Assembly: GCA_005406025.1 (NCBI GenBank)
Contig: BGZK01000081.1
Location: 682,001-746,000, forward strand
DNA length: 64,000 nt
Direction: 5' to 3'
Origin: Eumeta japonica
Lineage: Eukaryota; Arthropoda; Insecta; Lepidoptera; Psychidae
The stretch's first letter is position 1; each line of letters begins with the position of its first letter. Shown in pieces: positions 1-13,500 of this stretch. A program made the position numbers and the translations under genes. Below the pieces are notes generated by a model. It saw nothing but the letters and a program-made list of their open reading frames with translations, did not search any database and was not told the DNA's origin.

Positions 1-690
1 GTAAAAGATGGCACTATTTAAATAAAATAGTGAGATACATATTGTGAGGTAAAAGATGGCACTATTTAAATAAAATAGTGAGATACATATTGCGAGGTAA
101 AAGATGGCACTATTTAAATAAAATAGTGAGATACATATTGCGAGGTTAAAGATGGCACCATTTAAATAAAATAGTGAGACATAATAAATATGGTAATAGA
201 ATAGATAATAAGAAAAGATGGACTATTTAAATAAAATAGTGAGATATATATGAGAGGAAAGATGGCACCATTTAAATAAAATAGTGAGACATAATAAGAG
301 GAAAGATGCCTATTTAAATAAAATAGTGAGATACATACGAGAGGTAAAAGATGGCACTATTTAAATAAAATAGTAAGACACATTATGAGGTAAAAGATGG
401 CCATTTAAATAAAATAAGATACATATTGAGGAAAGATGGCACTATTTAAATAAAATAGTGAGACAATGAGGTATATGGCACTATTTAAATAAAATAGTAA
501 GATATGGACCATTAAATAAAAGTGAAGATAAAAGATGGCAATGAAATAAATAGTGAGAAATAGTGGATATATACACTATTTAAATAAAATAGTGATACAT
601 ATTGCGAGACAAAAGATGGCACTATTTAATAAAAATCTAGATAAATTTCGCAATCTAACATATGGCACTATTTAAATAAAATATCTAGAT
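1..690. repeat. 48-bp tandem satellite with a hairpin in each unit
   Basis: The first four units start at 1, 49, 97 and 145, an exact 48-bp period. After about 190 the units shorten and degrade (roughly 30-60 bp) until about 690. Each unit carries the core CACTATTT-aaata-AAATAGTG, an 8-bp perfect stem with a 5-nt loop, so the array is a row of small hairpins. The left units are nearly identical and the right ones diverge, suggesting recent homogenisation toward the window edge. It lies in the intron after exon 6 of the LRR gene. There is no coding frame. The array probably continues past position 1. Confidence 0.92.
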
Positions 691-1287
691 GGAATCATAT
701 ATACTTTTTTGCCAAAAACAAATGCCAGATTTAAAAAAAAATGGATAATTATTCAACGTAGGGAATCCTCTTCACGCGAATTGAACACGCCTTTTTTAAT
801 ATAATACATACAAATAATAGCACAACGAAATAAATTATATGAAATTGACTTGTTTGGTTTACCCTTATGGCGAATGTCTAATTTATACATCAAATGTTTC
901 TAATAAAGTGCAATTATTTTTAAAATCAGTTATTATTCAACTTTGCACTTGCACAAATTTTTGACTTTAAGATTTTGATGTATAAATGTTTCTGTATGTG
1001 ATATTTTGATTAAGTATATTTTTTACTAAAGTCCTTTTAACATTTTACTCTCGGGCATGATTATTTGACTCTGAGATCTTGTCAACCTTTGTCACAGATA
1101 TTTTTATTGAAATCATATTAATGTTCATTAAAGAATTAAACAACAAAAATAAGCATAGCTTGACCAGTTTCCTACACAGATATTCAAGAGTATTTCACAA
1201 GATAATAACAATTTCATAGGGACATTGATTTTGGGGCGACACAGGGGACGGATAAAGTAATCCCACGTCAACAACAAAATACCTTAC
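691..1287. other. Intronic AT-rich DNA, no feature seen
   Basis: This is unique AT-rich sequence between the satellite and the donor of exon 6 of the LRR gene. I see no open frame, repeat or RNA gene. Confidence 0.6.
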
Positions 1288-1500
1288 CTGGAACACCCCG
1301 CGAAGAGTTTCAGAGAGCTGATATTGTTCTCGTTGACGTTCAAATAGTCGAGGTGAAGTAGGGTCTTCAAGTCCCCTTCGGGGCCGTGTTCGAAACCGGA
1401 GATATTGTTGTACGATAGATCCAGCCATAAGAGTTTCAAGTTATTTAAATTTTCCAAGCGCTGGATATGATTGTACGATAGATCCAATCGTCGAAGAAAC
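1288..1500 (-). CDS. LRR gene exon 6 (last exon in window)
   Basis: The exon has 213 nt: one base completing a split codon, 70 codons, then two bases of the next. The acceptor is 'aatacag' just above 1500 and the donor is CCAG|GTAAGG at 1288, close to consensus. The frame reads FLRRLDLSYN... with repeats starting LDLSYNHI, LWLDLSYNNI and LDYLNVNENNI, all fitting the LxxLxLxxNxI pattern at 21-28 residue spacing. The split codon AT|G joins exon 5 as Met. The donor phase of 2 requires a further exon left of the window. The opposite strand also has an open frame here, but it has no LRR pattern. Confidence 0.9.
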
Positions 1501-4500
1501 CTGTATTAAACAACTGTGTCAATTTCTGTCCCCCTTTTTTTTTTGCTTATTTCTGGATTCATGTACGGTATCCTTACATTAAGATTGTTTTTAAATAAAA
1601 TTTTAGAATAGAAAATTTCCACCATAAATTATTTCCATAAAATATTTTTTAACTTTTTACAATACAAGCTAATAAAAAAATATTTGAGCTCTAATATTAC
1701 TTAACCGTTTTAGCGTCTATGTTCACTGCATTGTGATAATTTTCAAGCTTAATTTTCTATATAAAAGTCATTCATTTTTACTAATTAATTCGTTTTGTTA
1801 CTTATTTAAATGCAAAATATATATGTATATATACATATACATCAGCTATTTGGCAGTAAGAAGTTTAAACAAACAAACTCTATAAATAATTAGATAATTC
1901 TGCCCTTTAGGAGAATACCTTCGTGAAGGAAAGAATACTTGCTGTTGCTACTTTGTAATAATTAAACTATAAATAACTTTTATCGATCATGCTGAGTATT
2001 TTGTTGTAAGCATTATAATTATTGATTTTTTTTATGTCAAATAGCAATAATTTATTTCAAGAGATAAGGTAAATTTGTTGCAATTCAATAGTAAAAACAC
2101 AATTGTTGAAATATAAATTTAAAGTATTATCTTAAAATATACACCTGAGAAAAGGGTATTAAGATATATTACGTGGTTTTAAAGATTCTGGTGAACCTTT
2201 GCCGCTTATTAGGTTTCAGCACGCTGTGTCCCTTGAAATGAGTGGCAATTTGGCAATTGAAGGCACTAGTGGATAATTTAGTAAATTTACATATTCCTAT
2301 ATAAATTAAAAAATTGTGTATACCTTGTGTAATGGAATGTGTTAATCACTGGGAAGTGGTTTTTTTTTTTAATTTGATTGAATCTCATGTCTGATTGAGA
2401 CATAAAAAGGTTGTGAATATATTTTTGAGAGATGTCTTGATTGAACTTAGAAATTGTTAAGTCCTACAAGATTTATATGTTTCTAAATTAACAAATAATG
2501 AAGGAAAGCGATAGACGTATTTTCATACATCAAGTTATCCAGACCGTTGATGCGCTTAATGTTGTTATGGGAAAGGTCGAGTATGGTGATGGACCAAAAA
2601 GACAGACAAATCTCTAATCTTCTTCACCATGTTGAATTTATAATGCACTTCGGTTAAAAACCACTGGGCTGTAACAAATTAATATAATTGCTATTGATTT
2701 TTAGGGCATTAGTAGTTACTAAATACAGTAAAAAGAAATCTATTATGCATAGAACGAAAAACATGCACATTGGAGCTATACGGTCGTGTGCTTGTTTAAA
2801 ATAAAGATAGCTGGTTTTAGTGTAGCTTTAACGCTATTGAATATCTTAAGTACTTCGGTAAATAGATGAATAATAATTCGACAAATAGGTCATATGGAAT
2901 TTCAATTTTCAAATTTGTATTTGTATTGTATTTTGTATTTACAGTAAAAAAATCTTTAATGTAAATAACGATATACATGCACGGTTTTAGTATTATATGT
3001 GGAATAAAAAAGTAATAAATCACAATATCTGATGCGATTGCAATAAAGAAATAATTATCATGATTGACAGACTTGTCTAAATGTACATTATCGTATGTAT
3101 TTATTTTGTCATTCTTGTACGCGGGGTTATGTGTGTGGGTGAATTTGGCGAAATAATTGCATCCCTTTTATTAGACTTACTCGCACAATACGTGCTCGAA
3201 TTCAGTGTAATCATGCTGGTACAATTACTAACAAAATGCCAAACAACTAATTAGTCAAGATAAAGTGCTGGAGTAGTGAAATAAAACATACATTTAATCT
3301 CACGTATGCATAAAATTCTACATATAGTTTGTCTAATTGAATAATATATATAATTTCAATATATCTATTATTATAATCAATTGTCAAATTATTTATTTCG
3401 AAGTGAAATGTAGAAATAGTTCGATTTGTGCGTTTACAAATTTACTAAAAGTTCATATAGTGAACCTGTTGCCTACAATAATAAATAAGAAACGAAAAAT
3501 TTTTATATCTTGAAAAAGAGTTATTGTACGCCGAGCGCCATTTGTAAAGAAAATGAGTTTTGAAGTAGTCCGTTTTACGAATATTTGATTTAATTTTCTA
3601 ACAATACAGAATCTTTGGGAGCAATGCTTAAACAAAGCTCTGAAAAAAAAGAGAAAAAGATACTATATGAATAAGTTCCGTACGCTTAATATCAAGATAA
3701 ATCTATATGTGTGTCAATGAAAATGCGTAGAAAATCTAAAACTGAACATATTAGCAAGTTGTTTTTATTATTATTGCTTTTCAAAATAGTGTCCGTTAAA
3801 ATGGTACATCGCTGCATTCAATTGAACCGCTGAGAGAAATACTTTGCCCTCTCTCGCTTAAAAGAGATTCTTCGACAGCTTTTTTATACGCAGCCTCTGC
3901 TTCATCGGCGTCCGTAAAGCCCTTTCCTCGAAGTTTTTCTTTGTTTTAGGAAATTATTAAAAATCGCATTGTGTCAAGGTGAGCTAGTATTTGTATACCT
4001 AACATCCGCGAGCAGTTAATTGTTTGTCTGGCGGTATGTGGTGAGGCGTTATCGTATGAAAGAGAATCCTACTGCGAGGTTGTTTTACCCGAACTTTTTC
4101 AAAATAAGAGGCAAACAATTGTTAATTTGTCATTCTGAAGAAAGAAGTCACCATCTTTTTTCCGACGCTTCGTTCTCATTTTACTTTAGTAAGCAACTCC
4201 TCGAAATGAGGACACCCACTGAGCATAGTGTCCTTTGGTTTTGAAATAGCAACAGTAAATCCAGCTTTTGTAATTACGTATAATACGTTTAGTGTGGTGT
4301 CGCGGTTGTATATTCATTAATTAAAATCTGTATAGTGCTAATTATCGTAATTTCGTGTTTTAGTAATTGTGCGATTCAAGTGACTCCGTGGTTGCAGACC
4401 GTTCGAGAAGGCCGTTTGCCTCGCGTCTGCGCGGCGGGGGCGACCGTATCACCGTTAACGGCCGTTCTCTCCTTCGTGCGTTCGCCGTCAATAAGTGCTT

Positions 4501-7500
4501 TTGCGCATTTCTTTTTCGCGCGCTTATAAGTGTTTTTAGTTAGTTAGTTTATAGTCCGTTAATGGTCAACGTGAACTAATTTTATAATAATAGCTTAGTG
4601 TGTTATTTATCAGCCGCCGAAGGACGCGCAAGTGTTTTTGTATTGCTGTTCAAATATTAATATTAATTTTACATAATTAGCCATTATTGTTGGCAAAATA
4701 GTGAAATAAGATTGGTTAGAACATGAAAAACATACATTGTAACTATTTCTCACTGCACATTACATAGTATAAAAGTGCTGCGCGAGAGCATACAGGCGGC
4801 CGCGACGCCATTTGTTGTGTTTGGGTTGTTTGATTTGTAAATCAGTGTTGTGCTCAGGCGCACGTCGTCGATGTCAAGGAAATCCCGGTGAGATCGCTCC
4901 ATTTATATCTACATTGCATGAATATAACAACTAGACAAACTGCACTTCAAAGCGTTCAATAATCACTAACAACTAAGTATACCACATTCAAAAGTAATGA
5001 CCAAGTGTATAATGAACGGGTTATTCAACATTCTAGATATATTCTCGTTATACCATTCTTTAATCACAAAAAAACTATTCAGGTATGTAGCCCCTGTATT
5101 CTGAGTTGTATATAAGTAACTCTTGAAATAAAGACAATACAAACTAATATTAAACATAGATCAAAAGGACAATTATTGCATTGTTTTTACTGTATCAAAA
5201 TCGAGACCTAAATAAAATTTAATTTTTTAAGCAAAATCTTCATCGAAATCAAATATGGTTAAGACCCATCAATTGTTAATAAAGATCATATTGATGATAA
5301 TCACATATACTTAACTACAATTCACAACACAACAAGGGCTAAAAATACAAAACACAATATACTTATACCAATTTAGGATATCATACGAATATAGATCTGT
5401 CTCCTATTGAAGTATTGATAATTTAAGAGAACCGATACACTAAAACCGATGAAACAGGAATAATAAAACAATATTATTATTATATTATTATTAGCATATT
5501 CTATAAGCTGTGACAAGCTACTAGACTAACAATAATCACACATGGAGGGAAGAAAGACCATTACAAAAAGAATAAATTCACAACGCCTTTTTATCTTAAT
5601 CTAAATACGAACCTGGGCACCAAATATAATAATAAAAAAAAATTGATATTCTCTCAGATTTTTCTTTTATAGATCATTTTCATGTAGAGCCTGATCGGCC
5701 TGAACTAAGGAGTAAATGCATATAATCTTTTAATACACATTAACAGTGAGTGCCTATAAATATAGGTTTGTATATACATGTGTTTGTGTGTACGTATGTT
5801 GTGTGTTTGTGTATGCAAGCGTGTGTGTGTGTATGTACATAGAATACAATAAAATACTGAATGTACCATCACATTCTAAACAGTAATAGATTTAGGCTAA
5901 TATGTAATGAATACTAAGCAAAGATATGATTAAGCTGTATGAAAATGTGTAAACTCATGCATACCATTAATTTAATTATAAACATATTATAAATTTATTG
6001 TTTATCACATACACTCATTACTCATCGACACTGTTGGGTGTCTGTAAATACATAGTGTCTACACCGTCATATACTAAGAAGCAATAGATTTAGGTTAATA
6101 CTACATAATAAATACTAAAGAATAAATGTATTATTTGACTAAATTAAGAAAAAAAAAAAAAAAGGTGTGTAAATGTATGCATGCCTTTGGTTTGATTGTA
6201 AACATGCACATTGATTGCTTATCATATACACTCCCACTCTCATTACTTATTAATACTCATTATTGAGAATTTCACATAAAAAGTCTATACTGTCACAAAA
6301 CATAGAACACGACAGACATAGTGAGTGTACCATTATAAAAGGGGTCATAGATGGAGAATCCCTATGATTCTTAGGCTAATATTAAGAATGAACATTAAGA
6401 AGTAAGTATAGTTTTATTAAGTAAGAAAATAAAAAAGCATATAAATACATATATATGCCTTTAATCTAGTTATGGTCGTGCACATTTATTGCCTATTGAC
6501 AATGAGTACCTAGGATTGTTACATAAATCAAAAATATATTACAGATACAGAACATACTTTCATAAATCAAAACAGTCACAAATAATTAAACATCATATCC
6601 TTAAGTTAACATTACACAGTGATCACTAAAGGACTCCAATAAAGTTTAGTATTACATTATTAAGCTTTTTAATGGAAATCGATTAATATTTTAACTTCTT
6701 GTAACTGTTAATTGTATAGGAGTTGAAATAGAAGGTATAGTACTATCTTACTGAGCTATGACAAATGTACTGGTAGTATAAACATTAGAATACCATTGTT
6801 AACCAACACAGAATGGAATAAAGCTAATAATTACATATATTATTATGATACAAATACCTTAAACTAGTATTAGTAATTTTTAAATTACTAATACTGAGGA
6901 CCAATGCAACAAAATAAATAAATAAATAATAGAAAAAAAAAAAATATATATCAGTAAATACATTACTATTCACTAAACTTTGCATATGGACTGGTAATAA
7001 TACCTACAAAAATGTTATATCATCAAAGAATTAGGAGGTCAATAATAGGTATTGTTATCTGATGGAATATTTTGAATTCATTCATAGTATAGCACAATCA
7101 TTATATATAATATACTAATTAGTGAGGTAACTCTTGTGCTAGGATTATTAAACACTATAGGATATACATTACTGTATAATTAAACCACCATAAATTGAAT
7201 GATAACATAATTCTTTTGATAATGTTATTAATCACAAGAACCTGACTAGTCAATAAGTAGGTATATTATGTAACAAGACTGCTTTGAATTGATTAGTAGC
7301 ACTATTCTTAGGTTAATAGTTTATATTATTATAAGGTAATGCACAGCTACTTAATGTACTCAATGGCGGCGCAAGGCATAAACTTAATGTGAGCAAGGTA
7401 CATTTCGCGAGGCCCACTGATGGTGCATGAAGAAAGGAATATAAAATAGAAAATCACTTTAAAATTAAGTTTTTTATTCATTAAGATACAAACCTAAATT

Positions 7501-10500
7501 TTTATTTATCTTTCTTTGGAACATTAAATAAAAATGAAAAAAATTACAGAAACAGAAATCTTCTACTTTTATTTTACTAAACCCCTTATCGACTGGTTCA
7601 TAATTTATCTTAGACGCTGTATCTGCTTCGAGAGATAAACTGCCTATAGTATTCCTTATATAATGTTTAATTAGTTTAATTTTGAAAAGCTCCTTTCAGC
7701 GGAAGCACTACTTACAGGTATTGTGAACAAATGACGATGTAAACATTTGGGTAAATATCTTTAAAATCATTCTCTATGATATATTGGAGCAGATGTTTGG
7801 CATCTTTAATAGAATTGGGTAAAGGGATCATATTTTGTAACTCCTCATAAACTCATAAGTTGAAGTCGCTGCGTCTGGCAATGTTGCCAGACTAAATATA
7901 AATGAATGATTAGAAACGACATTTACGTCAAACGACAGATGAGATTTTAATTAATTTTATACCATAATATATATTTAGTTTATTAGAAATGTCGATTATT
8001 TCATTCACATTCATTTCGTGCGCCGAAGAGTGGAATATCTTTAAGTTGAGAATAAATTCTAATGGATTTTATATATGAAAAACCTTGTGGCGGGTACATT
8101 TGGATTTTCCCATTGAGTTATGTTTCACTGAAGACATTAGGAACAAAAAAATGTCACAACGTTTTAATTGTCAATGAAAAGTAGACTACAGCGTTTACGC
8201 ACAGATGCAACATATTGAAATATTGTACTTACAAAATATTGTGTGGGAATACGATGGAAGAACTTAGAAATGTCAACTTGATGCTGTATGTGTGTGTATA
8301 GAATAAATAATAAGACGATTTGAATGGTACTGCTTTTAATATAATCTTTTAAAACATTGGACAAATGAAAAAAGGTATAGTAATAAAGCCTGAAGTAGAG
8401 AATATAATATAATTTACATTTTTTTCCAAAACTAGATTTTTTATATATTCCAAAATTAAGATAATGAACAACAACTTTGAGCGCTTTGTAGGTATTTGGA
8501 ATTGAAGTGGCATGTGTGCGTAAAGATAGGTTCCGTTCCGTTCCGACAAAAAATATAGCCGCCATTACACACCGCGAAATTTATGGGATTAAAATGGATT
8601 ACGTATGTTTTTAAAAAATATCGATATACTTATTTGTGAAAAATTGACTTTTTTAGCAATTGTTTAAGCAATATCGTACAACGCAGGTAGGCATTATTGA
8701 CCATTGAAAATTCGTATAAAACCACGTCTAGTTTCGGCAAGCGCTTGCCATAGACTAAGTGAAGATATGTCACGTAACCAATCGTATATGGATAGAATCG
8801 ACTTGAGATGTCTTCCCTAGTGAAACATATAACTCTATGGATTTTCCATACTTTTACAAATTTATTTTTGGCTGTGAGGCGCGAGGCCATTTGCACCGCG
8901 AGGCCGTGGGCGGTGGCCCACACCGCCCACGCCTTACGCCGCCTCTGAATGTACTAATACATAGATAAATTATTACTGTTGCTCACATAAATTTCATTAT
9001 CTGAGAGCTGTTACAAATTTCACTATCAAGTAGGAAGAGCACATGTCATGAAATAAAAGGTGGCGGTCACTGTCTTTGCAGGGAAATAACACATCATATA
9101 AATCAATTATTTGAGTTAACATTGGATTACAAAATGATTAAAATACAACATTAGCACTGAGCGAAGTAAGATTAAAAATTTGAGCTGTACAAATTCTTTG
9201 AAACGAACACTGAAAATTTGCACCAAGTGAAGAACAAATTAGTAAAGAACTTATATTTTTCTTATTGACAAGAATCGGGCGCCATCTACTTAACACCATT
9301 TCAGAATCTACTACCACAAAAAGGAAAATTGGATGCAAAGCTACATATGGAAAACTCATTTAGACAATGACTCATTTAGACAAAGAAGAAGAGACTTTAT
9401 TCGCTTATAGCAAGTCTGTTCATGACGTTTATCAATTCTCAGAAACGTATACTAAAAATGTGCATCAAGCGAAGAATATGCAGACCAGAATAAAGAACAA
9501 CGCAAGAAATATATATATATATATATATATTTTTTTTTGAAATGAAACCTCTTTAGGCGCACGAGGGAAAAATTTTATGGATGAAACGCAATAATAATAA
9601 TATTAGCGTCATGAAGATGTGCAGCGTTTTTTTTTTTTTTGTATTGATACATCATCAGGGCTTAAGGAAATGTGAAACTTAAGATAACTTTGTACAATAT
9701 CCTATTATATTTTAACGGCAAAAATAATGCTAATGCATAATGACTGTCCTGACAACGGATCGCGTTCTCGTAGACATTAAAACGTTGCTGCAGTTCTGGT
9801 TTCTACGCACGGTGGAACTCTTCGACGAAGAACGGCACAGACTTGAGACTTGGCGTACGGGCGTTGCTAATCATCGCTCGAATGACCGTGGACGAGAAAA
9901 CGGTGCAGCGGCGCTGGTTTCCGCGCATGTGGAACTCTTCGACGAAGAACGGCACAGACTTGAGACTTGGCGTACGGGCGCTGTTAATCATCGCTCGAGT
10001 GACCGTGAACGAGAAAACGGTGCAGCGGCGCTGGTTTCCGCGCATGTGGAACTCTTCGACGAAGAACGGCACGGACTTGAGACTTGGCGTAGGGACGCTG
10101 TTAATCATCGCTCGACTGATCGTGAACGAGAAAAAGGTGCAGCGACGCTGGTTTCCGCGCATGTGGAACTCTCCGACGAAGAATGGTACAGACTTGAGAC
10201 TTGGCGTACTGGCGCTGCTCATCATCGCTCGACTGACCGTGAACGAGTAGATGCCCTAGATTTACATAGTAGACTCGTGTAGAAAAGATATGAGCCATTT
10301 CAACGTGGAAAAAAGACGAATGAACTGCATTCGATCAGAAAATCAGACATTAGAAAGGCTGATGATGGACCTCATCAACTCTCAAAAACTGTCACTGAAG
10401 AATTGCTCCAAGCGAAAAATATGAAGAATGAAAGAGAAAACGAAAAAAAAAAGAGTTTTTTTCTTTTTTAGACGAGCGGACACCATCTACTTAACACCAT

Positions 10501-13500
10501 TTCAATACTTACCACAATAGAAAGAGAAGTCGGATACCCTAGTTACACATGGGCGACTCGTGTAAACAGCGCATCATCTATCATAACAGGAACAAAGAAG
10601 AACGGATCGCATTAGATTAGAGTGAATTAGAAATTAAAATTTCTATTGATGAACTTCATCGATTTCCAGATGGATACTGAAAACCTTGCACGGAATGAAG
10701 AACGCAGAGTTGACGAAAGAAATTAATTAAGAAAGGAGGATTTATTTTAAGAAGAGCTTGACACTACTTAACTTCTCTTTAAGATTTATGCAACAATAAG
10801 CTAATTATACTCGGGAGACACGCTTAAACAAGATATGAACTATTCATTACAACAGGGACCATAATGAATGGACCACATTAGCACAGAGCAAAAAAACGAC
10901 TAAAAAAGCTATGGATGAATTTATCAACTAGTAGAAATGGACACTAAAAACCTACACCACGCAAAGGAAACAAAGAATGAAAGATTAAAGGAAAATAAGA
11001 ATTAAGAAAGTTTTTCTTTTAAGAAGAGTTCAACACCATTTAATAGATATTGCTTTAAGATCAAAGACAAAAAATAAGTTGGACACTCTAGTTACATATG
11101 AGATAATTACAAAGACAAGAATGAGCTATGACAGTAGTAAGTAATAAAAATGGGCTGCAGAAAATTAATAAGGTTATAGCTGAATTTTGTTGGTTCTAAC
11201 TGAAACTAGAAACCTCAAAGATTGTAGATGATCTTTACCAATTCTCAAAAACGGACATTGAGATCTGCACTAAAGGAAGAAAAATAAGAATAAAAGATTG
11301 AAGGAAGAAGGAAATTGGGAAATTAGGATTTCTTTCAAAACAAAAGCTCGACATAATCTAATGAGCACCGCCTTAATATCTACTACAACAGAAAGAAAAA
11401 TTAGACGTCCTAGTTACACATGAGAGCCTTGGGTAGACCGAGCTATTACAACAGGAACCAAGAAGAAAAGGCGATTATAGTACAGAGCAAAGCGGAAACT
11501 TAAAAGGCTGTCGATGACATTTGTCAAGTTCTTAACGGTCGTTAAAACTTCTTCACCAAGCTGAGAACATAAACAATGAAAAATCGACTGAAGAAAAATC
11601 CAGAAAGGATTTGTTTAAGAGCTCGACACCATCTACTCAACTCTGCTTTAAGTTCTTCTACAATAGAAAGTTATTCGCACTTGGGAGATTCGCATAACAA
11701 GACAGTAGTTTTTTACAATAGGAACCAAGAAGAATAAACGACATTAGCACAGACTACAGTAGAAATTAGAAAGGCTGCAGATGAATTGTTCCAACTCTCA
11801 GAAATGGACGTCAAAGCCTGCACCAAGCAAAGGAAATGAAGAACGAAAGAGAAATAAAAGGAACATACCTTCCCCACTATATTTATTGACACACTAGTAT
11901 CTATTACCTATCCCGAATCCAGTTTCTGGCTAAAGGTTGCACGAATACCGGCTGGCTCTACACTCCCGTCACTCCTAATCCAAGCTAGAACCTACACTTC
12001 CCCCGATATTTACGCTCCCTTCGGTGTATCGGGACTTGTCCCTTTCAGTCATTGCGACTGGCTGAAGGTTGAGCGATGATGATGATGATGATGATGAATA
12101 GCTTAGTGTGTTATTTATCAAAATATATTCCAAGTGCAGTGTCCGAAAATTAACGGGATAAAATGAAGTGTTAAATTTCTGATAGTCATCATGGCAGGCG
12201 TCTCCCCTGACCCCCTAGGGGCCAGAGGATCAAAAAATATATCATTGGAGAAAATGAAAAAAACTCTTATTTTCATTTCCTAGCAGACCAGGGGTACGTT
12301 ATTCTAGAGGAAGAGGATCAGTTCCTAAATTCGAACAATGATAGGTCACGCAGTCGCGAGTTATCACCCAGTCTATCCGTAAATAGCGGAAAGCGTTCAT
12401 CAAGTGCTTTTTCTTCGGACGAATCATCTGAACAGTCCGATGCACAATTCGATGACACAGTCAAGGGATCGGATGAGGAGACAGAGGAGTCATTCATCAA
12501 AGTGGTATGTAAAAAGAACCGTAGCCGTAAGCGTATGGCTGTCCGCCGGCACTTCAACGAACTTACCAAAATGACAAATTCCATGCAAATGGAGATGGAA
12601 CCAATTTCGGTAGCCTAGGCGATCGCTTCAAAATCGCCAGGCTCAACCAATTCTCTAGTAGCTCGCGTAGCGTCTTCCTCCTCTTAGCAGGTGAACGGTG
12701 GAGCTCATTCTAGCAATTAAAAAATTAAAAATAACACTCCAACAGCCCCACCTAGGGCAAGGCCGCCACCGTCGCTTTTCCTTAGGGATAAAGCCAAGTG
12801 GAATGCAGTCTTAAGGGAATGTTTGAGATTGCATATTCAAAATACTAAGGCTCAAAATACCGTACACGGTATCAAAATCAAGGCAGCCATAAAGGGAGTT
12901 CCGATTGAAATAGAGACGGACGACATCAAATTTTACTTAGAACAGCAAGGTTGGTCAGTCCATATAGTATATAGAATGCACAGAAGGGACGGTTCCGCAA
13001 TAGGTATGGTTCTGGCAATTTTGGACAAATTCGAAATGGCTAAGGACACATTTAGGAATCTTTCCAAAATGTGTGGCCTTGTCGGGATAACTATGAAGGC
13101 CCCATATAGAAGGGGTAAGCCAAGACAGTGTCACCGCTGCCAACTATACGGCCACGCGGCCGCTAACTGCCACGCGCAGCCGCGTTGTGTGAAATGTAAA
13201 GTCCCTCACTGGACTAAACAGAGCAAACGCACTAAGGAAGCAAGAGGGGAGCCCCCTTGTTGTAATTGTGGTCGAAATCATACGGCCAATTACGGTAGAT
13301 GTCTAGCTGAACTTAAACTGCGCTCTACGCATATACACGAAAATTCAAAAACCAATGTAATTAATAACAAAAATAGTCAGCCCAATGTGACTCGTAAAAT
13401 CACGGTTACCACAGCACAGGGAATTAAAACTAGTGCCAGCGGCGACGATTTTCATCCTGCTCCTCTGCCAAGCGTCAAACCTTATAATAGAAGGAAGGAG

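Noticed and set aside
1..690. Regularly spaced repeats as a CRISPR array
   Set aside because: The units are contiguous 48-bp tandem copies without unique spacers, the window is eukaryotic and no cas genes are present.
8164..8565. 133-codon minus frame as hAT transposase
   Set aside because: It contains none of the BED, catalytic or dimerisation motifs and is rich in Tyr, Phe, Ile and Lys as expected from AT-rich DNA.
9740..10282. 180-codon open frame as a real gene
   Set aside because: It is produced by a 117-bp tandem repeat, and two other frames, one on the opposite strand, are equally open. There is no promoter, splice or family support.
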